Assembly (NCBI RefSeq): GCF_008831285.2
Contig: NC_045140.1
Coordinates: 26,802,131 to 26,866,130 of the forward strand
Source of the DNA: Nymphaea colorata
Taxonomy: Eukaryota; Streptophyta; Magnoliopsida; Nymphaeales; Nymphaeaceae
Length of the DNA: 64,000 bases
Direction of reading: 5' to 3'
Shown: one piece after another, positions 34,884-46,883 of the stretch
How the letters are laid out: every line of letters starts with the position of its first letter
How positions within the stretch are numbered: position 1 is the first letter of the stretch
The notes under the pieces: model-generated
The model's database searches: none
What the model saw: only the letters and a program-made list of their open reading frames with translations
Told to the model about the DNA's origin: nothing
Translations under genes and position numbers: made by a program

Positions 34884-37505
34884 CTTTCTCTTGTTACCTT
34901 ATTTATTTAAGATTGAAGAGTGAGAGAGCATGTTGGTTGGTTACAGACTTACGGATATGTATCTGAAAAAAAATGAGGGCCTAGCCGTGGTGAATATCCA
35001 ATTCCGGGGAGCACCTGAGAGGTGCAGGCGGGTCTTCTTTCTCCTGTCGCTGTTTCCAAAAAATGCCATCCTACTCTCATTGTCTGCTGGCTCAGAGTTT
35101 CAAGCTCGTTGTGGGTTTCTTCCCTGTTCATTTTCATGTAATTTAACGCAGACAGTAGTTTTTCTTTCTCGCGTTTACATCCAAAGTTCCCACACACAGT
35201 ACTCCTTGTCTCTCTCCCTCTTGCTGCTGATGCTTCGCAGCCAGGGGGGGGGGGGCGAGAGGGTGGGTAGAGACCCAAGGGAATCGTTTCAGAAATCCTA
35301 TTGATTGTACCAGACGGATGCTGCGTGTGGCCGGGCCTTTGGATCCTTTCGAGTTACGAGACGATGGCCGTGGCCCCATGTCATCTCCTGCCCAACTCCC
35401 ACTCTTTGGTTTTTAGCCTTGTCTCTTCCAATCTTCCCCCATCTCTCTCCTGTTCTTTTTCCTTTCTTATTTTATTTTACTTCTTGTCTTTGCCCCTCGG
35501 ATTTCACGATTCGATGATCAGAAGAAACAGGGAAGAAAAAGATACGGCTAATGCCAGGCAGGGAATATAAAGAGAGAGAGAGAGAGAGAGAAGAGAGATG
35601 GGGAGGGGGTAAAGCTGGGAAGGAAAGTGAGGTGAGGCCGATGATGCGTATACAGATCGATCAAAGCTGTTACATTTTACATGTATCGTTTTCATACGAT
35701 CAAGGGACAGATTCTTTCTTGCCCCCTCTCTTTTTCTTTTTCTCTCCCTTCTCTTCTCTCTCTCTCTCTCTCTCCCCTCTTATTTTTGTGTTTTTCTTTC
35801 CAAGCAAATCACCCGTCGATGTGAACAGTCTGACACCCTTTCTTTTCTTTGTGTTTTCTCATTTGTCTTTTAGATGTTCTGACATGCTCAATATGCCTTT
35901 CCTAGCCATTTCATTTCGCTCTCTCTCTTGAATTTTTTTTTCTCTCTAGTTTTTTCTTCGCTTTCGGGCTTTTCCCGGTTCACGAAAATGACCGGATGTA
36001 TATCGTTTGATATTTCCCATGCCAAGCGAAACGTCTCGTGTTTTCCGCACGTGAAATGAAGGTAAAGCGACCCTCTCCCCTCCCTGCCTGCAGAAATGAG
36101 GCATACGTATAAAGGAACACTCCTTGAAAACAACACACACCAACCAAGCTCATCTCTCTTTCTCTGTCTTTTTTTCCCATGTATCCAACTCCCCATCTCT
36201 CAAGCAACCATGAAATTTGCATGCACCATGCTCCTGTGCTCTAAATCTACGTCCCGCCTTCTCTCTCTGTCTGCAGCAGCCTTCCCATCATCACTACGAG
36301 AGAGAGAGAGAGAGAGAGCATCCAATTAATCTATCTGTAGCGTGGGGAAAGAGAAACGAGATCGAGTATCTTCCAGGTGATCATAAATAACTATAATAAA
36401 AGCAGAAAGGAGAAAGGAAAAGAAGAGGGTATCTTGTGCAGTACGAGCAAACTAGGAAATTAACGAGGCCGCCATTTATGGAGGACTGTGAGTAACACCC
36501 AAAAGAAATAAAGTAGAAAAAAGAAGGAAGAAGAAGAAGGTGCATGATCCTGCTGCTGCTGCAGGATCAATGCCCTCCCAGACCCCGCTGCTTAATTTAA
36601 ACAGCTCATCGACTCGTACCGGTCCCCCGGGACGGAGGAACAGCGGGGAGGCGGCCAGGCGTCGATCGATCAGAGTTGCAGCGCAGCGAGGGCAGGTACC
36701 CTCCTTCAGGTACTGCAACTCTGAAAACGCCTTGTGTGCTGGTTGTGAAATGTAAGCTCCCTCTCTCTCTCTCATGCACCTCGTTTCACTTCGAACTCGG
36801 GACGGTACCTCCGTAGCCCTCCTGCTAGGACATTTCAACAATATTCATCTTCTTCGTCTCCGTCATTCGGCTGACTCACTAACAGGTGTCAAATTAAGGT
36901 TAAGAGGACTCTTTTTTTATCTATCTCTTGCAACAGTTTAAATATACCGTTCGGGGTGTTTGTCAAAGGACTAAAACTTAAGAATTTATCGTTGAAAGAA
37001 TTTGCCATGCATTAGAATAATTTTATACTACGTACATTGTGCGTTTTAACAATGGTTTGTGCTACTTTAAATACTATATTTTAAATTTTTAATCATTTGA
37101 CAATATGCCACATTCAATATATTTGCATTGTTTATTGTTTACTATTAGTTTAGTTTTTTTTTTTTTGTTTTTTTTTCACTCGTGTATATATATATATATA
37201 AAAGATGAAGACCATGTTTTTTTTAAAAAGCTGATGGAAGTTTTCGCTATTTTTACAATTTTTTTAATTATTTATATATAAACAATCCTAATTAGATGCA
37301 GCACTAATTATGATCAACGGATAACAAGAAGACTAAACAGTTGGTTTTTGTCAGCTTCGATAATGAAACTTATGCCCCCTAAGACTCGTGATTTGGACTA
37401 CTTAAAAAGGGGCAAGTCCATGAGTTTTGGAGCTTTCATTTTTATGTGCTTAATAAAACCAGCGTTTCTCAAGTGCACTGGAGTCTATGTACGTACAGCT
37501 ATTGG

Positions 37506-37541
<36 letters not shown>

Positions 37542-38204
37542 AATTAGGCCCCATTGGAAGCCACATGGGTAGCTCGTAATTCATCAATGAAGTTGGGTTT
37601 GTATATATGTCCTTGAAGTTGGGTTTCTATGTCCTTCGACATTTTTCTCGGTTTAAATTAATGAGTGGGTTGGCTAATGCCTGTTCATACTAAGCTTCAT
37701 GAAGATAGTTTTTGCTCTCTTGGAACTGGAATTTAGGATTTTAGAATGTCAATTCTAGAATTAGGATTCTGGAATTGGAGAAATGGAAGACAACATGTAG
37801 ATTTTCAAAGCCCATTTGTGTTTGCTAGACATAAAATTGTATATCTCGAAATAAGTTTCTGTCAATTGAAGCCATTGATGCCCTTTATGTTGGGATTTGA
37901 AACCCTCAATTGCATCGAAGCTGGTTATGTACGTCAGAATGTATTAAACTTTTATGGTTATTCATGAAAATACCCCCAATTAATGGGAAAGAAAAGTTTT
38001 TGTGAGGACAAAAGAAGAAAATTAAAAAATTGAAAAGATTGAAAATGACATTGCTTTTTCAATAATTATCAAAATACTCTCCCTTTTAATTTGGCATATA
38101 TGAGTAACATGAACCTAACGGTGCCCGCAACTCACTCTTCATTTTACTTTTGGGAAAAAATCATATCCACTGAAGTGCTCGTTGTTGTCTCCCTAGCCTA
38201 TACG

Positions 38205-38661
38205 TAGGGGTGAACACGAGCTGTGAGTCGAGCCCGAGTTCAATCCGCTCGTGCTCGGCTCGACTAATGAAACATCGAGTTTGACTCGCCTTGAGCTCGA
38301 GAATAGCTCAACTCGATTAAGGCTTAACAAACTTGTTTAAAAGAATTGATATTCATCGTACGTGTTGAGCTCGAGCTCAAGTCGATTAAGGCTCGACAAA
38401 CTCGTAAACTCGTTTGAATATATTGATTTGATTAAGGCTCGACAAACTCGTAAACTCATTTGAATATATTGATTTGATTAAGGCTCGAGCTCAATTTGGT
38501 AGTTACGTGTTGAGCTCCAGCGAGCTGCAACTCAACTCGATTATTTGAACGAGTTGACTCAAACTCGAGCTCAACTCGAGCAAATGACTCGACTCGAACT
38601 CGTTCACGAGCCAAGCTTTAAATAGTCGAGCTCGAGTAGCTCAATTCGTTGTTCACCCCTA
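38205..38661. mobile_element. hAT-type non-autonomous element (MITE), 457 bp
   Basis: The element begins taggggtgaaca and ends tgttcaccccta, a perfect 12-base terminal inverted repeat. It is flanked by 8-base direct repeats cctatacg (38197-38204) and cctatagg (38662-38669), 7 of 8 identical; 8-base target duplications are typical of hAT elements. The interior is rich in CTCGAG/GCTCGA motifs and contains two copies of a 46-base tandem unit (38388-38433 and 38434-38479). It has no coding capacity and must have been mobilised in trans. Confidence 0.88.
38388..38479 (+). repeat. two-copy 46-bp tandem repeat inside the hAT-type MITE
   Basis: Units at 38388-38433 and 38434-38479 begin aaggctcgacaaactcgtaa and differ at one base. 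The first bases of a third unit follow. Confidence 0.93.
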
Positions 38662-38890
38662 CCTATAGGGAGGATGTGATGGTGAGAGATGAGAGTGTTC
38701 CCATATTTCGTAAGCCATAACACGCAAATTTTTTGGTGCCTAAATTTTTAGAATTCTAGAATTAAAAGTCCAGATCAAAGTTCAATGGAGAGCTTTTCCA
38801 TCTGTAGTTTGACGAAACTAGAATTGATTTCAAATATATGAATTTTCGGGCAAACAAATGTGCCTTGAGGTATGTGATTGTATCTTCTTT

Positions 38891-38970
38891 AAGGGATTTG
38901 GTGCACTTGGTTGGACCAGTAGATAGTAGGCAGTCAGTCGCTAGTTCAAATCTTACAAGTGTCTATGCAT
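38891..38970 (+). repeat. tRNA-like SINE head (copy 2)
   Basis: The A-box-like gtgcacttggttggaccagt is followed by the B-box-like tagttcaaatc. Spacing and intervening sequence resemble 14723-14800, indicating one family. The 3' boundary is not visible. Confidence 0.4.
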
Positions 38971-39634
38971 GTAATGCCGTGGAGTTGGAGAACTACCTTC
39001 AAAGTTTCAAGCCCCCATGTTACATAACTAAGAAAGCAAAAAGGTATGAATGACACTGCTTGATTTTTCTTATGAACTCAACAAAACCCAAAAGCATGAG
39101 CCACTAAAAGGGCATTTGACCACATGAATACTAACACAATAGTCTATAAGTTTGTCCCATAAAGTTTTAAATATTATTTCAGTTTTATAAATCTACCATA
39201 ATCTTTAAAACAAATTTATAAAATACTGGGTTAATATTCATGTAACAAAAAATCCTTAATAATTCACAAACATAGTGTTTTATACATAAATTAGCTCTTA
39301 AACAAAATTGTATTTTAGATGGTGTGTTAAGTCTCTGATAATCTTTTATAAAAGAACGCTCGATTGTATTGAAGATAAAGGGGCATTTGACCACAAGAAT
39401 ACTAACAAAATTGCTTGGAGATTTTTTTTTCACGTATTTATATACGTCGAACGATGCATAATGTATGTATCAAACATTAATCCACACATGGAATAAAACT
39501 GCGCTCCTGCCAAGACTCTGCTGCCTCCACGTGTGCCTGAATACGTACAGACACATATTTGGTCTCTACCGGTGAAGTAAAGATATTAACCAGTAAATCA
39601 GATTACAAAATCCACCTTAATTTCTTTCAGTATC

Positions 39635-39635
39635 T

Positions 39636-39661
<26 letters not shown>
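39635..39661. repeat. (GA)n microsatellite
   Basis: About 13 GA units in gene-free DNA. Confidence 0.9.
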
Positions 39662-39666
<5 letters not shown>

Positions 39667-42600
39667 GTGCGTTTAAATAATATGCAGGTCAAAGTACAAA
39701 GGATATGCTGATAATTATGACTCATCCAGTTACACTATTATATTGATTAGTGATTAAAAAAGTGTCAAATATAATTCTTTTTAAAACAGTTCATAAATCA
39801 ATTGCATGGTATAGGAAAATCAAATCCTGATAACTGTGGTTTAAACAACTCAAATTATTCTCTCAGTCTCTCCCTTGTGGATGCACTGTTTAACATTTTT
39901 CATATTAAGCAAGAGTTCTTAAATATTGCTGCGTATGCTAAATAGCTATATTATCTCACAATGATGAACGTTTAAAAAGAAATTAACATGTCAAGAAACT
40001 TTACTTAAACAGGTGCTTTAGTCTTTTATGACATGTGAAAAAATATACATAAATATATATAACGTTGCACTACTTGTGATATTTTATGAGCACGAGGTCT
40101 TAAAGGCCATCGTATGGCATATACTTATCTTTTTCCCCTCCAGTTTTTAAAAAAGTGGTGGGAATATATGGATTAAACTAAACCATTGGCTTACTGTTGT
40201 CTTTTATATTGTTTATTTCTAGTCCTACTACATGAGATCCTCGCCTTTTTACATCGTTTTTGGTTCCCAATTCTTCTCGAACATGAGCAACTGAACTATT
40301 CTAATCACAGTCTTGAATTTCCATCACCAGTTGGGAGTAAAAATTTAGCGCACACGCTCGCCCGGGTACATGCAAAGAAAAGCATGATCTCTCCAACGCC
40401 GCTGGGAATCAGCGGCAGCTTGGTCTTGTCAGAGGGCTTTGCCAATTCAACACCCAATCTCTTTTCTTTGCCGGGATCATATTTACAGCTCCTCTGCCGC
40501 TTCTTCTTTCTCTCTCTATCTCTCCGTCGTTGTACATTTGTTTCACGTCAAGCATCAACGTCTTAATTGAGCCATCATAGTCATTGCCTTTCTTTTCTTC
40601 CTTATTTTTATTTCTTTTTAATGAACAAGAAAGATCTATCATGGTCACTGTCAACCTCTATTTGCATGCTCCGGAGACTGCTGTCTGACGTATCACATTC
40701 GTGTTGCCGTGCAGGGAATTCCAACACAATACCATCTTCCAAGGAGTGAAGAAAAAATATATGTATTGGACTGCGTATAATGAGAACGGCATCGATGTAT
40801 CTACTTCTTTTGGTCTTCTGTGCTTAGAACCCTAACTTTTCGTTCGACAGAAAGGCATATAATATAAATGCTGCAGATACAAATTGTTTAAGAAAAGAAA
40901 AGGGATGTGGGTATTCTTTGAAAAACAAATACAAGCAGCTTCATATGAGTGGGAGTGCTGAAGGAGTTGCATACTGAAAAGGAGATGGTTTAGATAAATG
41001 GTCAAGTTTTTTAAGGGCAGGCCATCTTGTTGCCGAAGATGGAGTTCTGCTAGAAAAGTGGGTGTTTATCCTGTGGAGTTGGTGTATATAATTATCCACC
41101 TGACGGCCATATCAACGGAACAAGCAGAGAACTGTGTGGATGTTTCTGTGAGAATAAAGAAGAGGCCCATCACACTGCTTCTCCCTCTGTCTCTCTTCTT
41201 TTCCATTTCCTTTTAAGGCCTGTCCGAACAGTTCGATGAGCAGCTTTATGAGCTTTTGGGTGTAGTTCCATCGCTCTCACAAATTACTTGCAATCATGAA
41301 AATGTAGAATCTTTAATGAACAAGCAGATCCATCGATTGTCATACTGCACATCTGGGATGGCTTGTTGCAGCGTGTTAAACCCATCTCCAAGCGGAATCG
41401 ACCATCATGGGGATTTATTTTTTGTCACGCTAACAGTGTACATCACCAAAGTCAAGTTACGGAGGGTGAACACGCCCTTCTTCCCCAGATATTCAAAAAT
41501 AATATATATATGCTTTCCTTGTTTTTTCTTCCTTTCTTTTACTTCTGCAATTGCAACAAAAGGGTACGTTGACAATGATGCTATATCAAATGGCAGGCTG
41601 CATCTGCTTGCTTGTAAAGTATGTTTGCTCTGGCAACCGCACATGGAGAGAGAGAGACTGTGTGAGAGACAGATGTGCGGATTTTCCATAATAATGAGCA
41701 ATTATTAAGGAGATAATATTGTTCATTCCCCATTCTGTGCCCGGTCGGTTACACCAAATCCCGTCGTTTTGCTCTAACAGGATCAGATGTGCCGCTCAAG
41801 GAAGAAAGGAAAAGAGAAAAGGGGAGCGATCGTCCTGATTGAGAGAAAAAAGAAATTCTCCCTCATTAAAGCAGAGAAACCTTTGCAGTTCCAGCGTGTT
41901 CTAATCTAAAAGACCAAAAAATGAAAAAAAAAAACATATATGTTCCCGTCGATTTCAAATTTTCCGGTTTATGTAACGATTCAAGGCCGAAAATCTGAAA
42001 GTGGTCTACAGGAGGATCCCGCGAGCAGCTAAAATATAGTCACTACCAACCCAAAAAGGAGTGCAAATGAACCACCAACGTGATGAACTCTTCGTCATCA
42101 AGTTGGAGATTAAAATTTTGCAGCATAAACATGAAGAAGATAATCGGGGACATACGTGTGGACAAGGCGGCCATAATGAGAAGAACACGATAAAGCAGAA
42201 ACGAGGGGGACAGATCTCGTGTCCTTAAAGAAAACCATGGGGACGTGCAAGATCCCGGCAGGGGTGTTCCTGAGAGGTATGTTGAACAGCAAACAAGAGT
42301 AATGATTACAACGCCAATTGCAATGAGGAGGGGACAATTTGCAGAAATTAGGGCATGTGAGCGTAAGAGACCAAGACAGTGAGGAGGTATCTACGGAGGG
42401 GCGTTTCTGATTCCGATAATGGAAACACTACAATCTAGGAACACCTGCTTTTGGAAGTTTAAGGCGAAAAGTGGAGTTCTTGCGGGGAACAAATTACATG
42501 GCATCCTGGCCTGCTACGCTCTGTAAAGAGAACAAATTTACAATTATTGATTTTTTCTCATTGCCCACTAAAAATTAATGACATTAAGGGGCAGCAAGAT

Positions 42601-43599
42601 TAGTATATGAGAAAAAGAAAAAAAGACAGATCACGGTATTTGGTATAATAATGTGAGTGATCTAGCCAGTTTGTCGTCGTCATCATCATTCACATAAACA
42701 AAAGAAAAGGGGAAGCAAAAAAATGAGAAAACAATTGAAAAGAAAGGCATGGCAAAAGATTGCTGCTACTTGAGAATCAATATTTTTTCTCATTAATTCA
42801 TTCAACCAGCCATCCGTCCTTCCATCCATGGAGTTGCCGGGAATCTACATTCATGATCAACACAGCCGTAGCTAAGAAACCAGAAGAGCTTTGCTCGACT
42901 GTCCATTACATGCTTGCACGAGAGCGAGGATTCGAGGGAAGGACGATCGACCATCGAGCCAGCCTGATCAACTGAAGCAGCTAGCGGCATGGAGGAAGGT
43001 AAGGATATATCGGGAAGCAGGTAGCAAGGAGGAAACGAATCATTGGTGGGGGGAGAAGGAAACAAGAAAACGAAGAAGAGATTAGCTGTTACTGGTCTCA
43101 AGATTTTTTGTGCAACGTGCTCTAAAAGGCTCGGTTATTGAACACGCAATTCAAACCGTTTTCCTCAGCCTGGATGTTAGGGAGATCACCGAGAATCCGA
43201 TCATCCGAGACGCCACCTGCTTGATATTTATGGACGTAAATGTATGAAGAGACTCAAGATGTTACATAAAGTGAGTTTGGTAAGGAATAACACTAATGAA
43301 GAGAGAGAGAGAGAAAGAAGGGACGGGGAGAGTGTTCCCTTTTTCTCTTGCTCAATAGTAAGTCACATTCCTTCTTTCCACCTGCCGTTTAGGCTTTCAA
43401 CTAATATGTAAAGTTGGTAGGAATGGACGACCGACATGGAGCTTTTTGGGGGATGATGGAGAGGAGGGTTGCCCGGCGGCGAGCGGAGAGGGGAGAGGGA
43501 AGTTTATAAGTGGGAGGATGGAAGGTTTAAAAATGGTGGTGCAGGAGTTGGATTGAAAATGTATAAAGATTGAAGAGAAAGGGAGTGCTACTGCTACTG

Positions 43600-44937
43600 C
43601 TAGTGCCAGGAGGAGACGGAGAATAAGGGATGGCTTTGCCAACCGAGGAAGAAGGAATCGTTGAAGAGCTGGAGTTGGTAGCCTTCGGAAGGATAATGGA
43701 GCCTGAGGAGGGCCCTGGCCTGAGAGAAGGCGAAGGCGCTGAGGGGCATGTTGGAGAAGCCGGCAGCCTTCATGATCTCCGCCCACCTCTCGAACCTCTC
43801 GTGCCTCTCCCGCCTCTCCTCCTCCTCGGCCGACACGATGTCGGCGATCTCCCTGCCGAACCAGACCTGCTCCACCGCCACCCGCTCCTGGCTGCTCGGC
43901 GGCAGCGTGGCCTCCAGCGACTCGAACAGCGCCGAGTAGTGTTCGAGCGCCTCGCCGAAGCGGCGGAGGAAGACGGGGTGGTTGTGCCGCGCCTCGCGCT
44001 CCGCCAGCGTCAGCACCTTGGGGTTCATAGACTTGAGGGCTCGCAGCACCAACGTCAGGTCGGCGGAGGGGTCGACGCCTCCCCAACCCCGCAGCAGCTT
44101 GTGGAGGTGAAGCACGCAGTTGACGGCCAGGGCCTCGTCCGGCAAGAGGTCGAGGGAGGCCGGGAGGTTGGCCAGGTCGGAGAGGCGGCGGACGAGGTAG
44201 GGCCGGAAACGGAAGCGGAGGCCCAGCGACAGCGCGAACATCTCCAATCTCGACCCCGTCCGCAAGAGGGTGTCTAGGTCCGACCCCGTCCCCGTGATCC
44301 TGATCGCCGGAGGGTTGCCCTTGGACCTCTCCGCCATCGCCTGCATGAGGGGTGGCCATTGCACCCCTTGCATGGTATCGAAGTCGAGGATGTGGACGGA
44401 GTCGTGGCCCTCCACGGCCTCCAGTATGGCCTGGTTGGCAGTCAGGTGGCTGAAGCGAATGAAGGGCGTGATCTGGTTCAGCGACAGAAAGGAGGATTGC
44501 AGCACCTGCGGGTCGTCGTCGACCGGCCCGTGCTGCTGCTGCTGATGGCCGTACTGCTGGTGGCGGTGGAGTCGGAAGGAGAGGGCCTTGGCGAATTGGG
44601 AAACAAGTCGGTCGGTGGAATCGCCCAAGGGGGAGGAGGAGGTGGACAGGAAGGAGAGCAATGGCGCGGCCGAGTGGTAGTCCGATCGAGCCACCATCTG
44701 AGCGCAGTTGATGAGGATCTGACGGAGTTGGCTCGCAGGGTCGGAGCCCGGGCGAGGATGAGGCTGGCGTTGCCGCACCATCAGCTCCGTTACGGCTGTT
44801 GGTGGAGCTACAGTTGGCGTTGCTCCCGCCGCCGCCGCCGCCGCCGCTGCTGCTGCTGCTGATGTCGTCCCCTTGTTCTCTTCTTCTTCATGAGCGCCAC
44901 CGAAGGGGCCGAGCATTTCACGTAGCGACGGCGACAA
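43600..44937 (-). CDS. LAS: GRAS transcription factor, LATERAL SUPPRESSOR/MOC1/SCL18 type, intronless
   Basis: The 445-residue nuclear regulator belongs to the GRAS family. In order, it shows a variable N-terminus with a run of Ala (about 27-37), a first leucine-rich region (about 70-120), a His/Gln-rich insertion (124-136), the VHIID-type motif VHILD (181-185), a second leucine-rich region (about 225-285), the PFYRE region (about 300-345) and the SAW domain ending LFSVSSWH. Segments typical of the LAS clade include NQITPFIRFSHLTANQAILE (154-173), LFESLEATLPP and LRLHYPSEGY. In tomato (Lateral suppressor), rice (MOC1) and Arabidopsis (LAS) this gene is needed to start axillary meristems. Single-exon structure and length (Arabidopsis 445) fit. 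The Met at 44937 is the first in frame and is followed by a plausible N-terminus. The gene is strongly GC-rich compared with its flanks, and the Ala run is encoded by a GCC/GCT microsatellite, so it may vary in length. Confidence 0.93.
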   Translation of the reverse strand: MSPSLREMLGPFGGAHEEEENKGTTSAAAAAAAAAAAGATPTVAPPTAVTELMVRQRQPHPRPGSDPASQLRQILINCAQMVARSDYHSAAPLLSFLSTSSSPLGDSTDRLVSQFAKALSFRLHRHQQYGHQQQQHGPVDDDPQVLQSSFLSLNQITPFIRFSHLTANQAILEAVEGHDSVHILDFDTMQGVQWPPLMQAMAERSKGNPPAIRITGTGSDLDTLLRTGSRLEMFALSLGLRFRFRPYLVRRLSDLANLPASLDLLPDEALAVNCVLHLHKLLRGWGGVDPSADLTLVLRALKSMNPKVLTLAEREARHNHPVFLRRFGEALEHYSALFESLEATLPPSSQERVAVEQVWFGREIADIVSAEEEERRERHERFERWAEIMKAAGFSNMPLSAFAFSQARALLRLHYPSEGYQLQLFNDSFFLGWQSHPLFSVSSWH

Positions 44938-46835
44938 TGGTTGAAGGGAGGAGTAATTGCACCCTGCTGATTAAGGGAGAGAGAAAGAGAGGGAGAGAGA
45001 GAAGAGGGGTGGGGGAGAAGAAAGGGGAAGGGCAATGAGGGGAGTGGTGGGAAACGAGGACGGGTGAAAATTGCATCCCTTTTACTTTAATACAGCGAAA
45101 TCTGAGAATGAAATTTGTGTGACAGGACATGATCTGCCAGCAGCAACTAGCGGTAGCAGAAGATTATGCCATCTGCTTAACCTTGTTAGCATAACAGGCA
45201 TCTCCCCTCATCTCTCTCGTCTGTTCTTTTTTTTTTTTTTTCTCTTTCGTTCTTCCTCTGTCTTTCTACTCAAAAAGGAAAAAAACCAAAGAGGAGAAAG
45301 ACGAGATAGTACATTTTATGTCGATCTTTTTTTCTCGGTCTTTTCTAATTTTTGCTCGTTTCCCATCACAAGCATATTTTGTCACGGTGGTAGTGAGAGA
45401 TATATGCATTAATTTAAGAGAATCTGGGGGGGAGAGGATGCTGGTGGTTCCGGGTTGGAGTTTGAATTGAAAGGGGATAGTAGCATCAACAGTTAAAAAC
45501 TCTGATGGCAATTTTTTTTTTCTCTTCTCTTTATATATATATATATATATATATACACACGAAAGCGAGAGAAAAGTGAGAGAGAGAGTGAGAGAAGGAA
45601 GCGAAGATTTTGTATTTTTCGTCTTGTTTTTGTGTCTGTTTCCGTGCAGCGGACCATTCACGCAAAGCTTTAAATGGTGAATAGGGACTAAACATAAACC
45701 ACAGGACTCTCAAATTCAACCCATCCTCAGTTGTCTCTTGTGGGGATTTTTATTGATGGGTTTCTGATTACTTCCTTGCAGGCTCGTCTCTTGCTGTCAG
45801 TAGGAAAAGACTATAAAAATTAAAGAAACAAGCAACACCAAACCTGCCCAAGTGCCAGCACCTCTTCTTCCCTCCCCTCCTCCTCCGCCACCACCGCCAC
45901 CGTCACCACCACCGGCCGCCTCTACCCGGGCTGGCTCGTATCGAATCACGTCTTTTCCGCTTCCTTCTTTACCCACTCCCTTTTTCTTCAAACTTTGCCT
46001 TTCTAAATGACCTTTTCCCACCAACGCTGAGTCTCGAATCCCTGCGTAAATCTAGACATGCGATTTTTTTCCCAAGTCTATCCACAAAAAGATGGGAAGT
46101 ACATGGATTCTGAAGTCTCTTTTACAGAACACAAAACGTTTCTGAAAGGAAGCAACTATTGTTGAAAGCAAGGAAGGCTGTATTTGTTTCATAAGAGTCC
46201 AAGATCTTATCTTCTTTTCTCTCAACCGCAGTTGTTCTTGTTAAACTAATACACTAATTTCTTTCCCACTTATCTACGTGGGTAGTTCGCTTCTCCATTC
46301 CTTCCTTTGTTCTTCGACTGGTTTTTTCCATTTTATACTTCAAATTCACCTGTAGGCAGAAAGAGGAGATCTCCCAATAGGCAAGCATCAAAACTAAATA
46401 TATGTATATATATCCAAATAGTGAGTATACGAGAGAAATAGAGAGAGATCTTTTTGTGTTCTTTTTCTCTACGCATTCGTTACATTGAATTCATGATTTG
46501 ACAAGAAGAGAGGTCCACCCTCTCATCAAGAATCTTCGGGCTCGAGGAGCTTTCTCTCTTATGTCCGAATCAGATCTCCATATAAGGCAGCATGCATGTC
46601 CTTGAATTTTCTCCGCTTCCTAAGAACCCCACAAACGGTACTTCAGTCTCCCCTACGATTGCTTCTTTTTCATGAAGAAAAACAGCAAAGAAGTAAACAA
46701 AGAGGAGAAATGCCAGCCGGTGCAATTCGCCGGACCGAATCACGGCAAAACCAAATCCGGTTCACAGTATAGAGGAGAGGAGCCTCTGGTGAGACAGAAA
46801 CAAACAGAAAAAAAGAAAGTATCCAGGAAATTGAA

Positions 46836-46837
<2 letters not shown>

Positions 46838-46879
<42 letters not shown>
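46838..46879. repeat. (CT)n microsatellite
   Basis: About 20 uninterrupted CT units. Confidence 0.93.

Positions 46880-46883
<4 letters not shown>

Noticed and set aside
42043..42390. Hydrophobic open frame on the minus strand (PLLIAIGVVIITLV...)
   Set aside because: It lacks an initiator Met near its start, is bounded by in-frame stops and resembles no family I can name.
43397..44862. Overlapping frames of 155-320 codons on both strands across LAS
   Set aside because: They are by-products of GC-rich coding sequence with few stops. Only the 445-residue frame carries GRAS motifs.
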